Shown piece by piece: positions 6,898 to 16,222 of a stretch of 60,867 nt of DNA. Both the position numbers and the translations under genes were made by a program. Under the pieces are notes generated by a model. That model searched no databases and was not told where the DNA came from. It was given only the letters and a program-made list of their open reading frames with translations. How positions within the stretch are numbered: the first letter of the stretch is position 1; every line of letters begins with the position of its first letter. Source of the stretch: Bacillota bacterium (GTDB taxonomy: Bacteria > Bacillota > Dehalobacteriia > UBA4068 > UBA4997); the NCBI GenBank assembly GCA_017397935.1, contig JAFQHN010000013.1:1-60867 (forward strand), in the 5' to 3' direction.

Positions 6898-7560
6898 TTA
6901 CGGTAAATGACGCTCGCCGTTGTTATCAACCACCCACAACTGCTTACGCACCGTCTTATAAGCCAAATCCGGCGGCATAATCGCCCCGATAACCTCCATC
7001 GGCTTCACCGCGCCCTCCGCATTAAAGGGAATTTCCAGCTTCAAGCTGTTGCCCTGCATTTCCAGCAGGCTGACACCGGCCTTAATATCAATCAGCTTCT
7101 CGCCCTTTTTGGGGTGGACACGCACAATTTCCAGCTTGTCCGCCTCGGCAAAAGCCTGCACATTGGCCGCAAGCTCAGCCAGCAGCTCGGCATTTTCCTC
7201 GCAGATAACCTCATATTCCGTCAAATTGATAACCGCCATCAGCGCAGGTGTCGGCCCCTCATTCAACATACGGCCACCCTGCACACGCACCGCATCGGGC
7301 AGCGCCTTGTTCAGCTTTTCGATAATTTCCTCGGGCGGCAGTTCTCTTTGCAGCTGCAAATCACAATACTCAGCCATCCCCTCAATGCCCACACCGCGCG
7401 GCGGGCCAAAGCTGATTCTCGGGTGCGGATTAAAGCCCTCGGAATACGCCACCGGCAAACCGGCCCTAAGCAGAGAACGGGTAAACAGTTTCAACAAATC
7501 CAAATGAGAGAGAAACTTCAACACGCCCGTCACACTGAAAGAAAAACGAAAGGTTGCCAT
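6898..7560 (-). CDS. DUF2344 (TIGR03936) radical-SAM-linked protein
   Basis: The start is the ATG at 7558-7560, 5 bases after AAAGGAGG and overlapping the TAA of the radical SAM gene (TAATG), which implies translational coupling; a longer frame to 7692 is an overlap artefact. The 220-residue product begins RFSFSVTGVLKFLSHLDLLK and contains SEGFNPHPRISFGPP, both diagnostic of this family. The family nearly always accompanies, or is fused to, the TIGR03960 radical SAM protein. Its biochemical role has not been established; a link to tRNA or RNA modification is often assumed. Confidence 0.9.
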   Translation of the reverse strand: MATFRFSFSVTGVLKFLSHLDLLKLFTRSLLRAGLPVAYSEGFNPHPRISFGPPRGVGIEGMAEYCDLQLQRELPPEEIIEKLNKALPDAVRVQGGRMLNEGPTPALMAVINLTEYEVICEENAELLAELAANVQAFAEADKLEIVRVHPKKGEKLIDIKAGVSLLEMQGNSLKLEIPFNAEGAVKPMEVIGAIMPPDLAYKTVRKQLWVVDNNGERHLP

Positions 7561-9446
7561 TATTCCGCCTCCTTTGCTGCCGCAGCCGTCACATAGCGGT
7601 TGTCGCAGTCCAACGCCTGGCACACACCGCAGCCGCTGCACGGCCCCTTGCGGCAATCCGCCGTAGTCTGCGCCCGGCCGGCCTTCTGCCACTCATGCCA
7701 CAGCCAACGCTTGTTGGCACCACAGTCAATATGCTCCCAGGGCAGCAGCTCGTCCTTATCAAAAATACGCTCCGCATAGGCAGCCGGGTCAATACCCACA
7801 TTAGCAAACGCCGTCAGCCACGCCTCATAATCAAAATGCTCATGCCAGGAATCAAACTTACAGCCCAATTTATGCGCTTCCAGCAGGGCGGCACCCAAAC
7901 GGCGGTCACCACGGCTGAAAACACCCTCCAAAAAGCTAACTTCAATATCATGGCAGTTCAGACGCGCCCCACGAATAGGCTTAAATGCCGCATACAGCAG
8001 CTCCCGCTTGCGGGCCAGCTCCTCACGGCTGTTCTGGCCAAACCATTGGAAGGGCGTATCACATTTGGGCACAAAGAACGACACGCTGACGGTAATGCTC
8101 AGCCGACGCTTTTGGCCGCTCGCCCCCATCTGCAAAATGCGCTTGGCCAAATCGGCAATACCCAGCAGATCCTCATCGGTTTCATACGGCAGACCGGCCA
8201 TAAAATACAGTTTGAACGACGACCAACCACCGGCCAGAGCCGAGGATACAGCCGCAAAAATATCATCCTCATTTACGCCCTTGTTGATGATGTCACGCAG
8301 GCGCTGTGTGCCGGCCTCGGGTGCAAAAGTCATACCGGATTTCCGCACCGTCTGTATCCTCTCCGCCAAACCGACAGAAAGCGCATCCACACGCAGGCTG
8401 GGCAGCGAAACACTCACCCCATCGGCGGCATGGTCGGCAATCAAAGTATCAATCAAAGGCTCCACACAGGAGTAATCCGCGGTAGAAAGGCTGAGCATAC
8501 CCACCTCATCATAACCGGTGCAGGCCAGCGCCTTGGCCGCCTGCTCACGCAGAACTTCCAGCGATTTCTCACGCACAGGGCGGTAAATTATCCCCGCCTG
8601 GCAAAAACGGCAGCCACGGTTGCAGCCGCGCATAACCTCAATCACGGCACGGTCATGCACGATCTGAGAAAACGGCACGATCTGCTCACACGGGAAGGGT
8701 ACGCTGTCCATATCCTTAATGATGCGCTTGGTAACCTTGGCCGGCGCAAAATCTGCCACCTGCATCTCGGTCAGGCGGCCCTCGGCATCATACTGCGGCT
8801 GATAAAATTTGGGCACATAAATACCGTTAAGCTTACAGGCCTTCCGCAAAAATTCATCACGGCCAAGGCCCTGTTTGCGGCACTCGGTGTATAAATCCAG
8901 CAGTTCCCGCTCGATTTCCTCGCCCTCACCAATCACAAACAAATCAAAAAAATCCACCAGCGGCTCAGGATTATAAGCGCACGGGCCGCCGGCCAACACC
9001 AGCGGATACTCCCAATCACGGCGGTCAGCAGCCAGCAGCGGAATTTCCGCCAGTTCCAGCATATTCAAAATATTGGTGAAGCTCATCTCATATTGCAGCG
9101 TCACGCCCACCACATCAAAATCACGCACAGCATGATAATTCTCCCAGCTAAACAGGGGGATGTGCTGCTCGCGCATCAATTTTTCCATATCCACCGCAGG
9201 CGCAAAACTGCGCTCAAAGGCATACTCCGGCCGACGGTTTACCGCCTCATACAGCACACGCATCCCCAAATGAGACATACCAATCTCATACAAATCGGGG
9301 AACAGCAGCACCATGGTGGCCTCACACTTGGCCCAATCCTTGGTAATCGCATTATACTCGCCGCCCAAATACTGTGCCGGCTTGTCCACATAAGGCAGCA
9401 GTCGGCCCTCAACCTCTGCCACCCAGCTTTTTACAGGTTCTCGCAA
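7560..9446 (-). CDS. TIGR03960-family radical SAM protein
   Basis: The 628-residue protein has an N-terminal cobalamin-binding-like Rossmann region (residues ~1-200, including LFPDLYEIGMSHLGMRVLYE) and a central radical SAM domain whose [4Fe-4S] motif is GCNRGCRFCQAG. The C-terminus is Cys-rich (CRKGPCSGCGVCQALDC) and could hold a further cluster or zinc. It shares an overlapping stop/start with the DUF2344 gene and lies upstream of rng. The family is widespread in Bacillota but its substrate is unknown. Confidence 0.92.
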   Translation of the reverse strand: MREPVKSWVAEVEGRLLPYVDKPAQYLGGEYNAITKDWAKCEATMVLLFPDLYEIGMSHLGMRVLYEAVNRRPEYAFERSFAPAVDMEKLMREQHIPLFSWENYHAVRDFDVVGVTLQYEMSFTNILNMLELAEIPLLAADRRDWEYPLVLAGGPCAYNPEPLVDFFDLFVIGEGEEIERELLDLYTECRKQGLGRDEFLRKACKLNGIYVPKFYQPQYDAEGRLTEMQVADFAPAKVTKRIIKDMDSVPFPCEQIVPFSQIVHDRAVIEVMRGCNRGCRFCQAGIIYRPVREKSLEVLREQAAKALACTGYDEVGMLSLSTADYSCVEPLIDTLIADHAADGVSVSLPSLRVDALSVGLAERIQTVRKSGMTFAPEAGTQRLRDIINKGVNEDDIFAAVSSALAGGWSSFKLYFMAGLPYETDEDLLGIADLAKRILQMGASGQKRRLSITVSVSFFVPKCDTPFQWFGQNSREELARKRELLYAAFKPIRGARLNCHDIEVSFLEGVFSRGDRRLGAALLEAHKLGCKFDSWHEHFDYEAWLTAFANVGIDPAAYAERIFDKDELLPWEHIDCGANKRWLWHEWQKAGRAQTTADCRKGPCSGCGVCQALDCDNRYVTAAAAKEAE

Positions 9447-9499
9447 AATTATCGCTCCTCAAATATCGCCAAAAAATCGCAATATTATATATATTGTAA

Positions 9500-10321
9500 C
9501 TAAATTTTATTCGGCAGAGGGTTGCGCTTTTCCTTTTTTATTTTGCTATTTTTGCTTTCAGTTTTATCACCGCTTCTCATCAGCACCTGCGATATATAAG
9601 CCGCACCCTGCCCCTGCCGCAGCCGCCCCAGCAGCCAATCCCCCTCAATCAGCCGCCCGTCATATATCAGCCAATTCCGCCGGCCGGGAGAAAACCGCCG
9701 CACCGCCCGGTAAATCGGCACATCCCGCCGCAGATAAATCACCCGCCGCGGACGCAGACTTTGCCCCACCGTGGCCGTCAACGCCGCCATGTGCAGATAC
9801 GACAGGTTTTCCTCCTCTCTCAGCGCCAGCAGATACAACCAGCCTGCCCCCAATAACAGCCAGCGGCTAAGCCCAAAGTACGCCACGCACAGCACCAGGC
9901 ACAGCGCCGCCGACCTTGCCCCAAACAGCAGCGCACGGGATACCGCCAGCCAGCCAAACAGGCCGCCCGAAAGCCCCCGCAGTATTTTTCCGCCGTCCAG
10001 CGGCAAAATCGGCAGCAAATTTACCACCGCCAGCACAAAATTTACCTGCGCCCCCGCCTGCCAACCCAGCCACAGGCACAACCGGCACATCAACAGATTA
10101 ACCAACGGCCCTGCCGCCGCCGTCACGGCCTCCCGCCAACCCTGGCAAGCGGCATCGGTCATCACGGCCACCCCCAGCCAGCCACGCCCTTTTAATCCGC
10201 CCGATAATCCCAGCAACCGCAGCATCAGCAAATGTCCGCCCTCATGCAGCAGCCAACCTGCCAGCAAAGCCGACGCCAACTCTGCCCAGCCAGCCGTGAT
10301 AAAGGGTGAGAGCGCCGTCAT
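9500..10321 (-). CDS. spoIVFB: SpoIVFB-like M50 site-2 metalloprotease
   Basis: The 273-residue membrane protein carries LLHEGGHLLM (HExxH zinc motif, residues ~26-30) and, about 100 residues on, NLLPILPLDGG, the second zinc/Asp motif of M50 peptidases. The C-terminal ~90 residues are cytosolic and Arg-rich in place of a clear CBS domain. In sporulation SpoIVFB cleaves pro-sigma-K in the mother-cell membrane. Its start overlaps the end of the upstream spoIVFA-like gene by four bases, the usual pair arrangement. No sigma-K gene is in the window. It could instead be a house-keeping site-2 protease. Confidence 0.85.
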   Translation of the reverse strand: MTALSPFITAGWAELASALLAGWLLHEGGHLLMLRLLGLSGGLKGRGWLGVAVMTDAACQGWREAVTAAAGPLVNLLMCRLCLWLGWQAGAQVNFVLAVVNLLPILPLDGGKILRGLSGGLFGWLAVSRALLFGARSAALCLVLCVAYFGLSRWLLLGAGWLYLLALREEENLSYLHMAALTATVGQSLRPRRVIYLRRDVPIYRAVRRFSPGRRNWLIYDGRLIEGDWLLGRLRQGQGAAYISQVLMRSGDKTESKNSKIKKEKRNPLPNKI

Positions 10322-11097
10322 TTCGGCCCCTTTACAAACAAAAACGGGTCATACGGCTCGCCGTCCTGCAATACCTGAAAATACAGCATCCCGTCGGTGA
10401 TCCGCCCCACGACCTCGCCCTGCCGCAGCACATCACCCACCGCCGCCTCCACCGCAATCTCACCGATATAAACAGTTTCCAGACCGGCCGTATGCTGCAA
10501 CACCACGCGCTCGCCGTCAATAACCTCCGTCACCTCCCCAATCGCTGCCGCCTTGATTGGCTGCTCCTTCTGGCAAAAAATTTGCAGACCAAGCAGCGGC
10601 AGGCCCTCCGCCGTCACCTCACCAAAGGCCCCCTGCATCAGGCCGCTGGTCGGCAAAATCAGCACCGGCAGGCCCTCGTCATCCACCACCGCCGCCGCCA
10701 GATAAGCTTCGTCCGGCTGCTCACCGATAACATCATCAACCTCATCACCAACAACCTCATCACCGCTGACAGCTTCATCATCACCAACAACCTCATCGCC
10801 AACATCATTCAAATCAGCCGCCTTGTCCTCATCGGCCGGCTGTTTTATCTCCTGCCAGATGTCCAGCAGACCGTTTACAGCCATAGCCTGCTGATTATCC
10901 TGCCGTGCCAGCGCCACCACATAGCGCACACCCTCGCCCAGCTCCGTTTCCTGCTCATACCCCCAAACCACGCCGCCAAACAGCAGCAGCGCTGCCAGGC
11001 CCTGCCACATCAGCCGCCGCAGCCAGCCGCCGGCAGCTCTTGTCTCCGTCCTCCGCGGCGGATAATCTCCGCCCGTAAACAAATCCCGGTTTGCCAT
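10318..11097 (-). CDS. spoIVFA: SpoIVFA-like degenerate M23 protein
   Basis: The ATG at 11097 (MANRDLF...) is used because a GGGGGAGGG tract lies just upstream; a frame beginning at 11127 is less likely. The ~259-residue protein has a cytosolic N-terminus, one transmembrane segment (residues ~30-50), an acidic linker with repeated (G)DEVVGD units at ~100-130, and a C-terminal M23/LysM-like beta domain (EVTEVIDGERVVLQHTAGLETVYIG). The metallopeptidase HxH is replaced by LYFQV, so it is probably not a peptidase. SpoIVFA anchors and restrains SpoIVFB, the next gene. Confidence 0.82.
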   Translation of the reverse strand: MANRDLFTGGDYPPRRTETRAAGGWLRRLMWQGLAALLLFGGVVWGYEQETELGEGVRYVVALARQDNQQAMAVNGLLDIWQEIKQPADEDKAADLNDVGDEVVGDDEAVSGDEVVGDEVDDVIGEQPDEAYLAAAVVDDEGLPVLILPTSGLMQGAFGEVTAEGLPLLGLQIFCQKEQPIKAAAIGEVTEVIDGERVVLQHTAGLETVYIGEIAVEAAVGDVLRQGEVVGRITDGMLYFQVLQDGEPYDPFLFVKGPK

Positions 11098-11245
11098 AAT
11101 TGCCCTCCCCCAAACTACCAAAATCAACTGCCAAATTCACTACAATATATGCCAAGCCTTGCCCGATTAGACATCCAAACAGACGCAAAAAAAAGCCGCC
11201 TGACCGCATTTACGCAGCCAAACGGCTATTCATCTGTCATTCAAA

Positions 11246-11761
11246 TTAAAATCGGTTGTGCGGCACATTTTGCAGCACCGGCTTGATGATAAGGCGCTCA
11301 ATACGGCGGTTGACATAAGTCCAGCGGAACTCCTTAGCCAGCGAAATCGGCTTTAACAGCACCGAATCCACCCCGGCCAGATTCGCCCCCAGAATATCCG
11401 TCAGCAGCTGGTCACCAATCATCAGCGTCTGCCGCTGCTCCACACCCAGCAGCCGCATCGCCCGCTTGTACCCCACCGGCAGCGGCTTTCTCGCCTTGCT
11501 CACAAACTGCAAACCAAGCTGCTCCGCCAGCGGCCGCAATCTCTCCGCCGAGTTGTTGGAGATAATGCACCCCTGCAAATTGCTGTCCGCCAGGGCGGCA
11601 AACCAGGCCACCACCTCCGGCGCAATATCCGGTGAATTCCAGGTGGTTATGGTGTTATCCACATCAAACAGCAGCGCACGGTAGCCCAGCCTCTCCAACT
11701 CGGCCAAATCCAGCAGCGCCAGGCGGTCATAGTAAGCCCGCGGGCGAAACAATCCCAACAT
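11246..11761 (-). CDS. yqeG: YqeG-family HAD phosphatase
   Basis: The protein of about 171 residues starts MLGLFRPRAYYDRL, like other YqeG members; the alternative GTG at 11770 adds three residues and has no better ribosome site. HAD motif I is LLFDVDNTI, motif II lies in GCIISNNS, and motif IV is LMIGDQLLTDILGAN. YqeG proteins are small soluble HAD phosphatases related to the mitochondrial phosphatidylglycerophosphate phosphatase Gep4; the bacterial role is not settled. It follows nuo on the same strand but is separated from nuoM by 33 bases. Confidence 0.88.
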   Translation of the reverse strand: MLGLFRPRAYYDRLALLDLAELERLGYRALLFDVDNTITTWNSPDIAPEVVAWFAALADSNLQGCIISNNSAERLRPLAEQLGLQFVSKARKPLPVGYKRAMRLLGVEQRQTLMIGDQLLTDILGANLAGVDSVLLKPISLAKEFRWTYVNRRIERLIIKPVLQNVPHNRF

Positions 11762-11794
11762 CAGCAGCACCCAATCTCAAACATTCTTTCAATT

Positions 11795-13270
11795 TCACAG
11801 CCCGGCCGCCGCCAGCAAAGCCTGAACAGAGCCGTCCATATACTCAACCATCACATCAGGCTGCAAGCCAAAATACAGCGTCAGCACCAGCAGCACCAGC
11901 ATGGGCACCAGCTCAAACCAATGAATATCATGCACGCCCTGCATATTCTGCGGCAGCGTACCGTACGCCACCCGCTGGAAGGCCCACAGATAATAACCAA
12001 CGGCCAGCACCGCACCCAAAGCCACCAACAGCACCAAAAGGCCAAAACGCTCAAACACGCCCAGCATCACGCTGAACTCGGCAAAGAAACCCATAAAACC
12101 GGGTATGCCCATCGACGCAAAGAACGCCAGCACCATCACCGTCATCGCCACCGGCATTTTGCCGTACAGGCCGCCCAGCAGGCTGATTTGACGGGTGCCG
12201 CAGTTGTGCTGGATAACACCGCAGGCCATAAACAGCATCGCAGAAATCAGGCCGTGTGCCACCATCTGGTAAACAGCACCAAGGATACCGGCCTCATTCA
12301 TAGCCGCCAAACCAATCAGCACAAAACCCATGTGGCTGATGGACGAATACGCAATCAACTTCTTCAAATCGTCCTGCGTAAAGGCCGCATAAGAGCCATA
12401 AACAATGCTGAGCAGCGCCAGCACCACCACCACCGGGGTATAAAGCATGGCCGCATCCGGGTTGATAAGATAAGCCACACGGATAAGACCGTAGCCGCCC
12501 ATTTTCAGCAATACGCCAGCCAGCAGCACAGATGCCGCCGTAGGCGCCTCAACGTGGGCATCGGGCAGCCAGGTATGCACCGGCACCACCGGCAGCTTTA
12601 CGCAAAACGCAAACAGCAGCGCCGGAAAAACCAACAGCTGGAAGCCAACATCAAAGCCGGCCGCCGTAATCTCCGGGATAAGAAAGGTATAATGTCCCAG
12701 AATCTCGCCCGCCTTAAAGAACATGGCGCCAATGGCCAGCAGCATGATCAGCGAGGCCACATGGGTATAAATCAAAAACTTCATCGAGGCATAGCTGCGG
12801 CGTGCACCGCCCCAAATGCCGATCAGGAAGAACATCGGAATCAGCACGATCTCCCAGAAGATATAAAACAGGAAGAAATCCAGCGCCGAGAACACACCCA
12901 GCACACCGGTTTCCAGCACCAACAGCAGGCCAAAATAAAACGGCGCACGCTCGGTGATATTCCAGGAATATACCACCACCAAAAAGCCCAGCAGAGCCGT
13001 CAGCAAAAACAGCGGCAGGGATAAACTGTCCAAACCAACCGCAAAAGAAACGCCAAACGCCGGAAACCACTCGGTGATCTGCGCAAACTGAAAATCCGCC
13101 AGCGCCGGGTCATATCCCGCCAAAACAAAGCCGGAGCCAATCAGCACCGCCAGCGATGCCGCCAGCGCAATATACTTGGCCACGGCCGGCTGCTTATGCA
13201 GCGCCAAAATCAACAGCGCCCCCAACAATGGCAAGGCAAGCAAAACAGTAATAATACTCAATTTGTCCAC
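11795..13270 (-). CDS. nuoM: Complex I antiporter-like subunit NuoM, second copy
   Basis: This is a 491-residue, about 14-helix protein of the NuoM type. It has the proton-channel Glu140 (DFFLFYIFWEIVLIP), Lys225 (FCVKLPVVPVHTWLPDAHVEAPT) and the NuoM-type C-terminus. It is clearly homologous to the NuoM at 14726-16222 yet far from identical, so it is an old duplication or separate acquisition rather than a recent tandem copy. It is the last gene of the nuo operon, 15 bases after nuoN. A fourth antiporter subunit, together with the enlarged NuoL, fits the '2M' complex I described in several bacterial lineages. Confidence 0.93.
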   Translation of the reverse strand: MDKLSIITVLLALPLLGALLILALHKQPAVAKYIALAASLAVLIGSGFVLAGYDPALADFQFAQITEWFPAFGVSFAVGLDSLSLPLFLLTALLGFLVVVYSWNITERAPFYFGLLLVLETGVLGVFSALDFFLFYIFWEIVLIPMFFLIGIWGGARRSYASMKFLIYTHVASLIMLLAIGAMFFKAGEILGHYTFLIPEITAAGFDVGFQLLVFPALLFAFCVKLPVVPVHTWLPDAHVEAPTAASVLLAGVLLKMGGYGLIRVAYLINPDAAMLYTPVVVVLALLSIVYGSYAAFTQDDLKKLIAYSSISHMGFVLIGLAAMNEAGILGAVYQMVAHGLISAMLFMACGVIQHNCGTRQISLLGGLYGKMPVAMTVMVLAFFASMGIPGFMGFFAEFSVMLGVFERFGLLVLLVALGAVLAVGYYLWAFQRVAYGTLPQNMQGVHDIHWFELVPMLVLLVLTLYFGLQPDVMVEYMDGSVQALLAAAGL

Positions 13271-13285
13271 TCTCCTTTGCTCATC

Positions 13286-14725
13286 TTACCACAAAGCCAC
13301 AGCCGCCGCCGATGCCAGCTCGGTCAGCATATTGGGCAGCAGACCCATTACCAGCAGCAGCGCCACCGTCAGCCAAATTGCCCAACAATCCGAGCAAAAT
13401 CCCTTCTTCGGGGTCATAATCAGCTCAACCTCCACCGGTTTGGTATACATCTCACGGATAACCCGTGCGTAATATACCAGCGAAAGTGCACTGTTCAACA
13501 CCAAAATAACCGCCAGCACCGTGTACCAGCCGCCCCTGCCAATGGCCGATACCACCATCAGCATTTTGCCCCAAAAGCCCAGCAGCGGAGGCACACCGCC
13601 GTACGATAACAAAATCAGCATCAACGCCGCCGAAACCCACGGCAGCTGCTTGGCCAAGCCACGGAAGTGACTGAGCGTTGTGCCGCCCTTATGTTTGGCC
13701 ACCAGACGCAGCGCAAAAAACGCACCAATCGTCATCAATGCGTGCGCCCAAATGTGCAGAAACGAACCTGCCACACCCATCACCGAACCGACCGCAATAC
13801 CCACAGGGATATTACCGGCGTGCGCCACGCTGGAATACGCCAGCATACGCTTAACATCGTTTTGCTGCAGAGCCATCACGTTGCCCACCGTCATGGTAAC
13901 GGCACACAACACGCCCAGCAGCAGGGCAGAAACCGGCGACCAGAACACAAAAGTCACCAGCACCAGCTTCATCGCCACAATAAACGCACCCTTTTGCGTT
14001 ACGCCGGAGATAAAACCGGTGGTAGCCTCCGATGCGCCCTCATAAGTATCGGCCGCCCACATATGCATGGGCACCATGGCCATTTTGTAGCCAAAACCCA
14101 CCAACAGCAGCACATAAGCCAGCGCCGGCAGCGGATGCACACCCAACACCGCAATAACCTCAGCCGCCGCCATAATATCCAGTGACCCGGTAAAGCCGTA
14201 CAGCAGAGAAAGTCCGTAAATAATCACCGCCGAGGAAAAAGCGCCCATCAAATAATATTTCAGCGCTGCCTCCTTGCCCCTGGGATTGTTCGAATCAATC
14301 ATCGGCAGGGTATAAGTCGCAATACTGGCCAGCTCAAAACCAATGGTCAGCGTGATAAAATCCGTCGCACTCGGAATAATAATCAAACCCAGCATAGCCA
14401 CCACCAACAGCGCATAATACTCACGCGCCTTGGGCAGGGTTTCGGTAAAATCGTGCGAGCCGATAATGTTAATGCAGCCCATAGCCAGCAGCATAACCTT
14501 GGCAAACACCGCAAAATTGTCCATGCGGTACGCGCCGCCCATAATGTCGGCCTCGATACCCCATAAAGCCGCACACATCAGCGTATCCACCGCCAACGCC
14601 ACCGCGGCCAGCGCCCAGGCAAAGTTGTGCGCCTTCTTGGGCAGCAGCATAATTATAATCGCCACCAACAGCAGCAAAAGCTCAGGCAGCAGCAAAATCA
14701 ACTGGTCGAGAGTCAAAGAACTCAT
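13286..14725 (-). CDS. nuoN: Complex I subunit NuoN
   Basis: The 479-residue polytopic protein carries NuoN signatures: ATDFITLTIGFELASIATYTLP near residue 120, PRGKEAALKYYLMGAFSSAV after it, and MVPMHMWAADTYEGASEATT for the central Lys/Trp region. NuoN is the antiporter-like subunit nearest to NuoK/J in the membrane arm. Its start codon abuts the stop of the upstream nuoM, so translation is coupled. Size and motifs are normal. Confidence 0.95.
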   Translation of the reverse strand: MSSLTLDQLILLLPELLLLLVAIIIMLLPKKAHNFAWALAAVALAVDTLMCAALWGIEADIMGGAYRMDNFAVFAKVMLLAMGCINIIGSHDFTETLPKAREYYALLVVAMLGLIIIPSATDFITLTIGFELASIATYTLPMIDSNNPRGKEAALKYYLMGAFSSAVIIYGLSLLYGFTGSLDIMAAAEVIAVLGVHPLPALAYVLLLVGFGYKMAMVPMHMWAADTYEGASEATTGFISGVTQKGAFIVAMKLVLVTFVFWSPVSALLLGVLCAVTMTVGNVMALQQNDVKRMLAYSSVAHAGNIPVGIAVGSVMGVAGSFLHIWAHALMTIGAFFALRLVAKHKGGTTLSHFRGLAKQLPWVSAALMLILLSYGGVPPLLGFWGKMLMVVSAIGRGGWYTVLAVILVLNSALSLVYYARVIREMYTKPVEVELIMTPKKGFCSDCWAIWLTVALLLVMGLLPNMLTELASAAAVALW

Positions 14726-16222
14726 TTAACGCACACCTCCCAACAAGTCGATAATATACGCCGTACCCTGGCCAATCATATCGGTAATCGGCGCGGGATA
14801 CACACCCAGCACCAGTACCAGCACGCCCAGCACCACCAGCGGCACCGCCTGAAACCACTGCACATCGTGCGGTTTTTTCTCAATCAAATCGCGGCTGGGG
14901 GTGCCAAAATAAGCTCTCTCCAACGCCCACAGATAATAAGCCGCCGTCAAAATCATCGATACCATCGCAATCACGGTCAGCAGCTTGTTCACCGAAAAAG
15001 CCCCCATAAACACCATCAGTTCAGGGATAAAACCCAGCAAACCGGGCAAACCAACCGAGGCAAAGAAGCTAAACACCGTCAGCGCCGAAAGTTTGGGCAA
15101 AACCGTGGCCACGCCGCCCAAATCACCGATACGGCGGGTACCAACACTGTGCTGCAATATACCGCAGACCATAAACAGCATGGCCGAAATCAAGCCGTGG
15201 GCAAACATTTGCAGCACCGCACCGTTAAACGCACGCTCCTGCATCATCGCCAGGCCAAACAGCAACAGACCCATGTGGCTGACGGACGAATAAGCGATCA
15301 TCTTCTTCAAATCGTCCTGCGCTATCGCCAGCAGCGCCGCGTACAGCATACTGATGACGCCCAAAACCGCCATCGGCAGCGCATAATGCACGGCCGCCTC
15401 GGGCAGCATCCCAAATGCAATACGCACCAGACCGTAGCCGCCCATTTTCAGCATTACCGCCGCCAAAAACACCGAGCCGCCGGTCGGAGCCTCAACATGA
15501 GCATCGGGCAGCCAGGTATGGAAGGGCACAGTCGGAATCTTCACGGCAAAACCGAAGAACAACGCCGGGAAAATCAAATATTGCAGCCCAACCGGCAGCT
15601 GCACATAATCGCTGATGACCAGCATATTAAAGGTATAATACCCCAACTGCTGTTCTGCCGCAAAAAACATGGCAAAGATGCCCACCAGCATTATCAGAGA
15701 AGCCACGTGCGTATAAACGAAGAACTTGATCGCCGCATAACGCCGACGCGGGCCGCCCCAACCCAGAATCATAAAGTACATGGGGATAAGCACAACTTCC
15801 CAGAACAAATAGAACAGGAAGAAATCCAGCGCTGAGAACACACCGAACAAACCACATTCCAACAAAAACAGCAGCGCAAAATATGTACGCAGGTCCTTGT
15901 GCTCATCAAACGATAACAACACCACCAGCGGCGTCAGCAGGCTGGTCAGCAGCACCAGCGGCATACTGAGTCCGTCCAGCCCCACCGTATAGGTGATACC
16001 AAAGGTCTTGATCCAATCCATATAGGTGGCGTACTGGAAGTCTCCGCTGGCCAGGTCATATTTATAACCCATCAGCATGATGATGTTCAGCGCCAACGGC
16101 AGCAGCGAAAGCACAAACGCCAAACCCTTAACCAAGCGGTCACTCTTGGCAACGGTCCCGGTGATAAAAATTATCGCAGCGGCCAACAGCGGCAGGAAGA
16201 TAAGCAGATTTAACAGGTTCAC
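14726..16222 (-). CDS. nuoM: Complex I antiporter-like subunit NuoM, first copy
   Basis: The 498-residue protein has Glu142 (FYLFWEVVLIPMYFMI), Lys228 (FAVKIPTVPFHTWLPDAHVEAPTGGS) and DDLKKMIAYSSVSHMG, the standard NuoM elements of the proton path. Its ATG overlaps the end of nuoL by four bases and its stop abuts nuoN, the canonical L-M-N order; this makes it the positional nuoM and the copy at 11795 the extra one. Confidence 0.95.
   Translation of the reverse strand: MNLLNLLIFLPLLAAAIIFITGTVAKSDRLVKGLAFVLSLLPLALNIIMLMGYKYDLASGDFQYATYMDWIKTFGITYTVGLDGLSMPLVLLTSLLTPLVVLLSFDEHKDLRTYFALLFLLECGLFGVFSALDFFLFYLFWEVVLIPMYFMILGWGGPRRRYAAIKFFVYTHVASLIMLVGIFAMFFAAEQQLGYYTFNMLVISDYVQLPVGLQYLIFPALFFGFAVKIPTVPFHTWLPDAHVEAPTGGSVFLAAVMLKMGGYGLVRIAFGMLPEAAVHYALPMAVLGVISMLYAALLAIAQDDLKKMIAYSSVSHMGLLLFGLAMMQERAFNGAVLQMFAHGLISAMLFMVCGILQHSVGTRRIGDLGGVATVLPKLSALTVFSFFASVGLPGLLGFIPELMVFMGAFSVNKLLTVIAMVSMILTAAYYLWALERAYFGTPSRDLIEKKPHDVQWFQAVPLVVLGVLVLVLGVYPAPITDMIGQGTAYIIDLLGGVR

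Noticed and set aside
7554-8894. 446-codon plus-strand frame opposite the radical SAM gene
   Set aside because: The minus-strand product has full radical SAM motifs; the plus-strand frame has none and no ribosome site.
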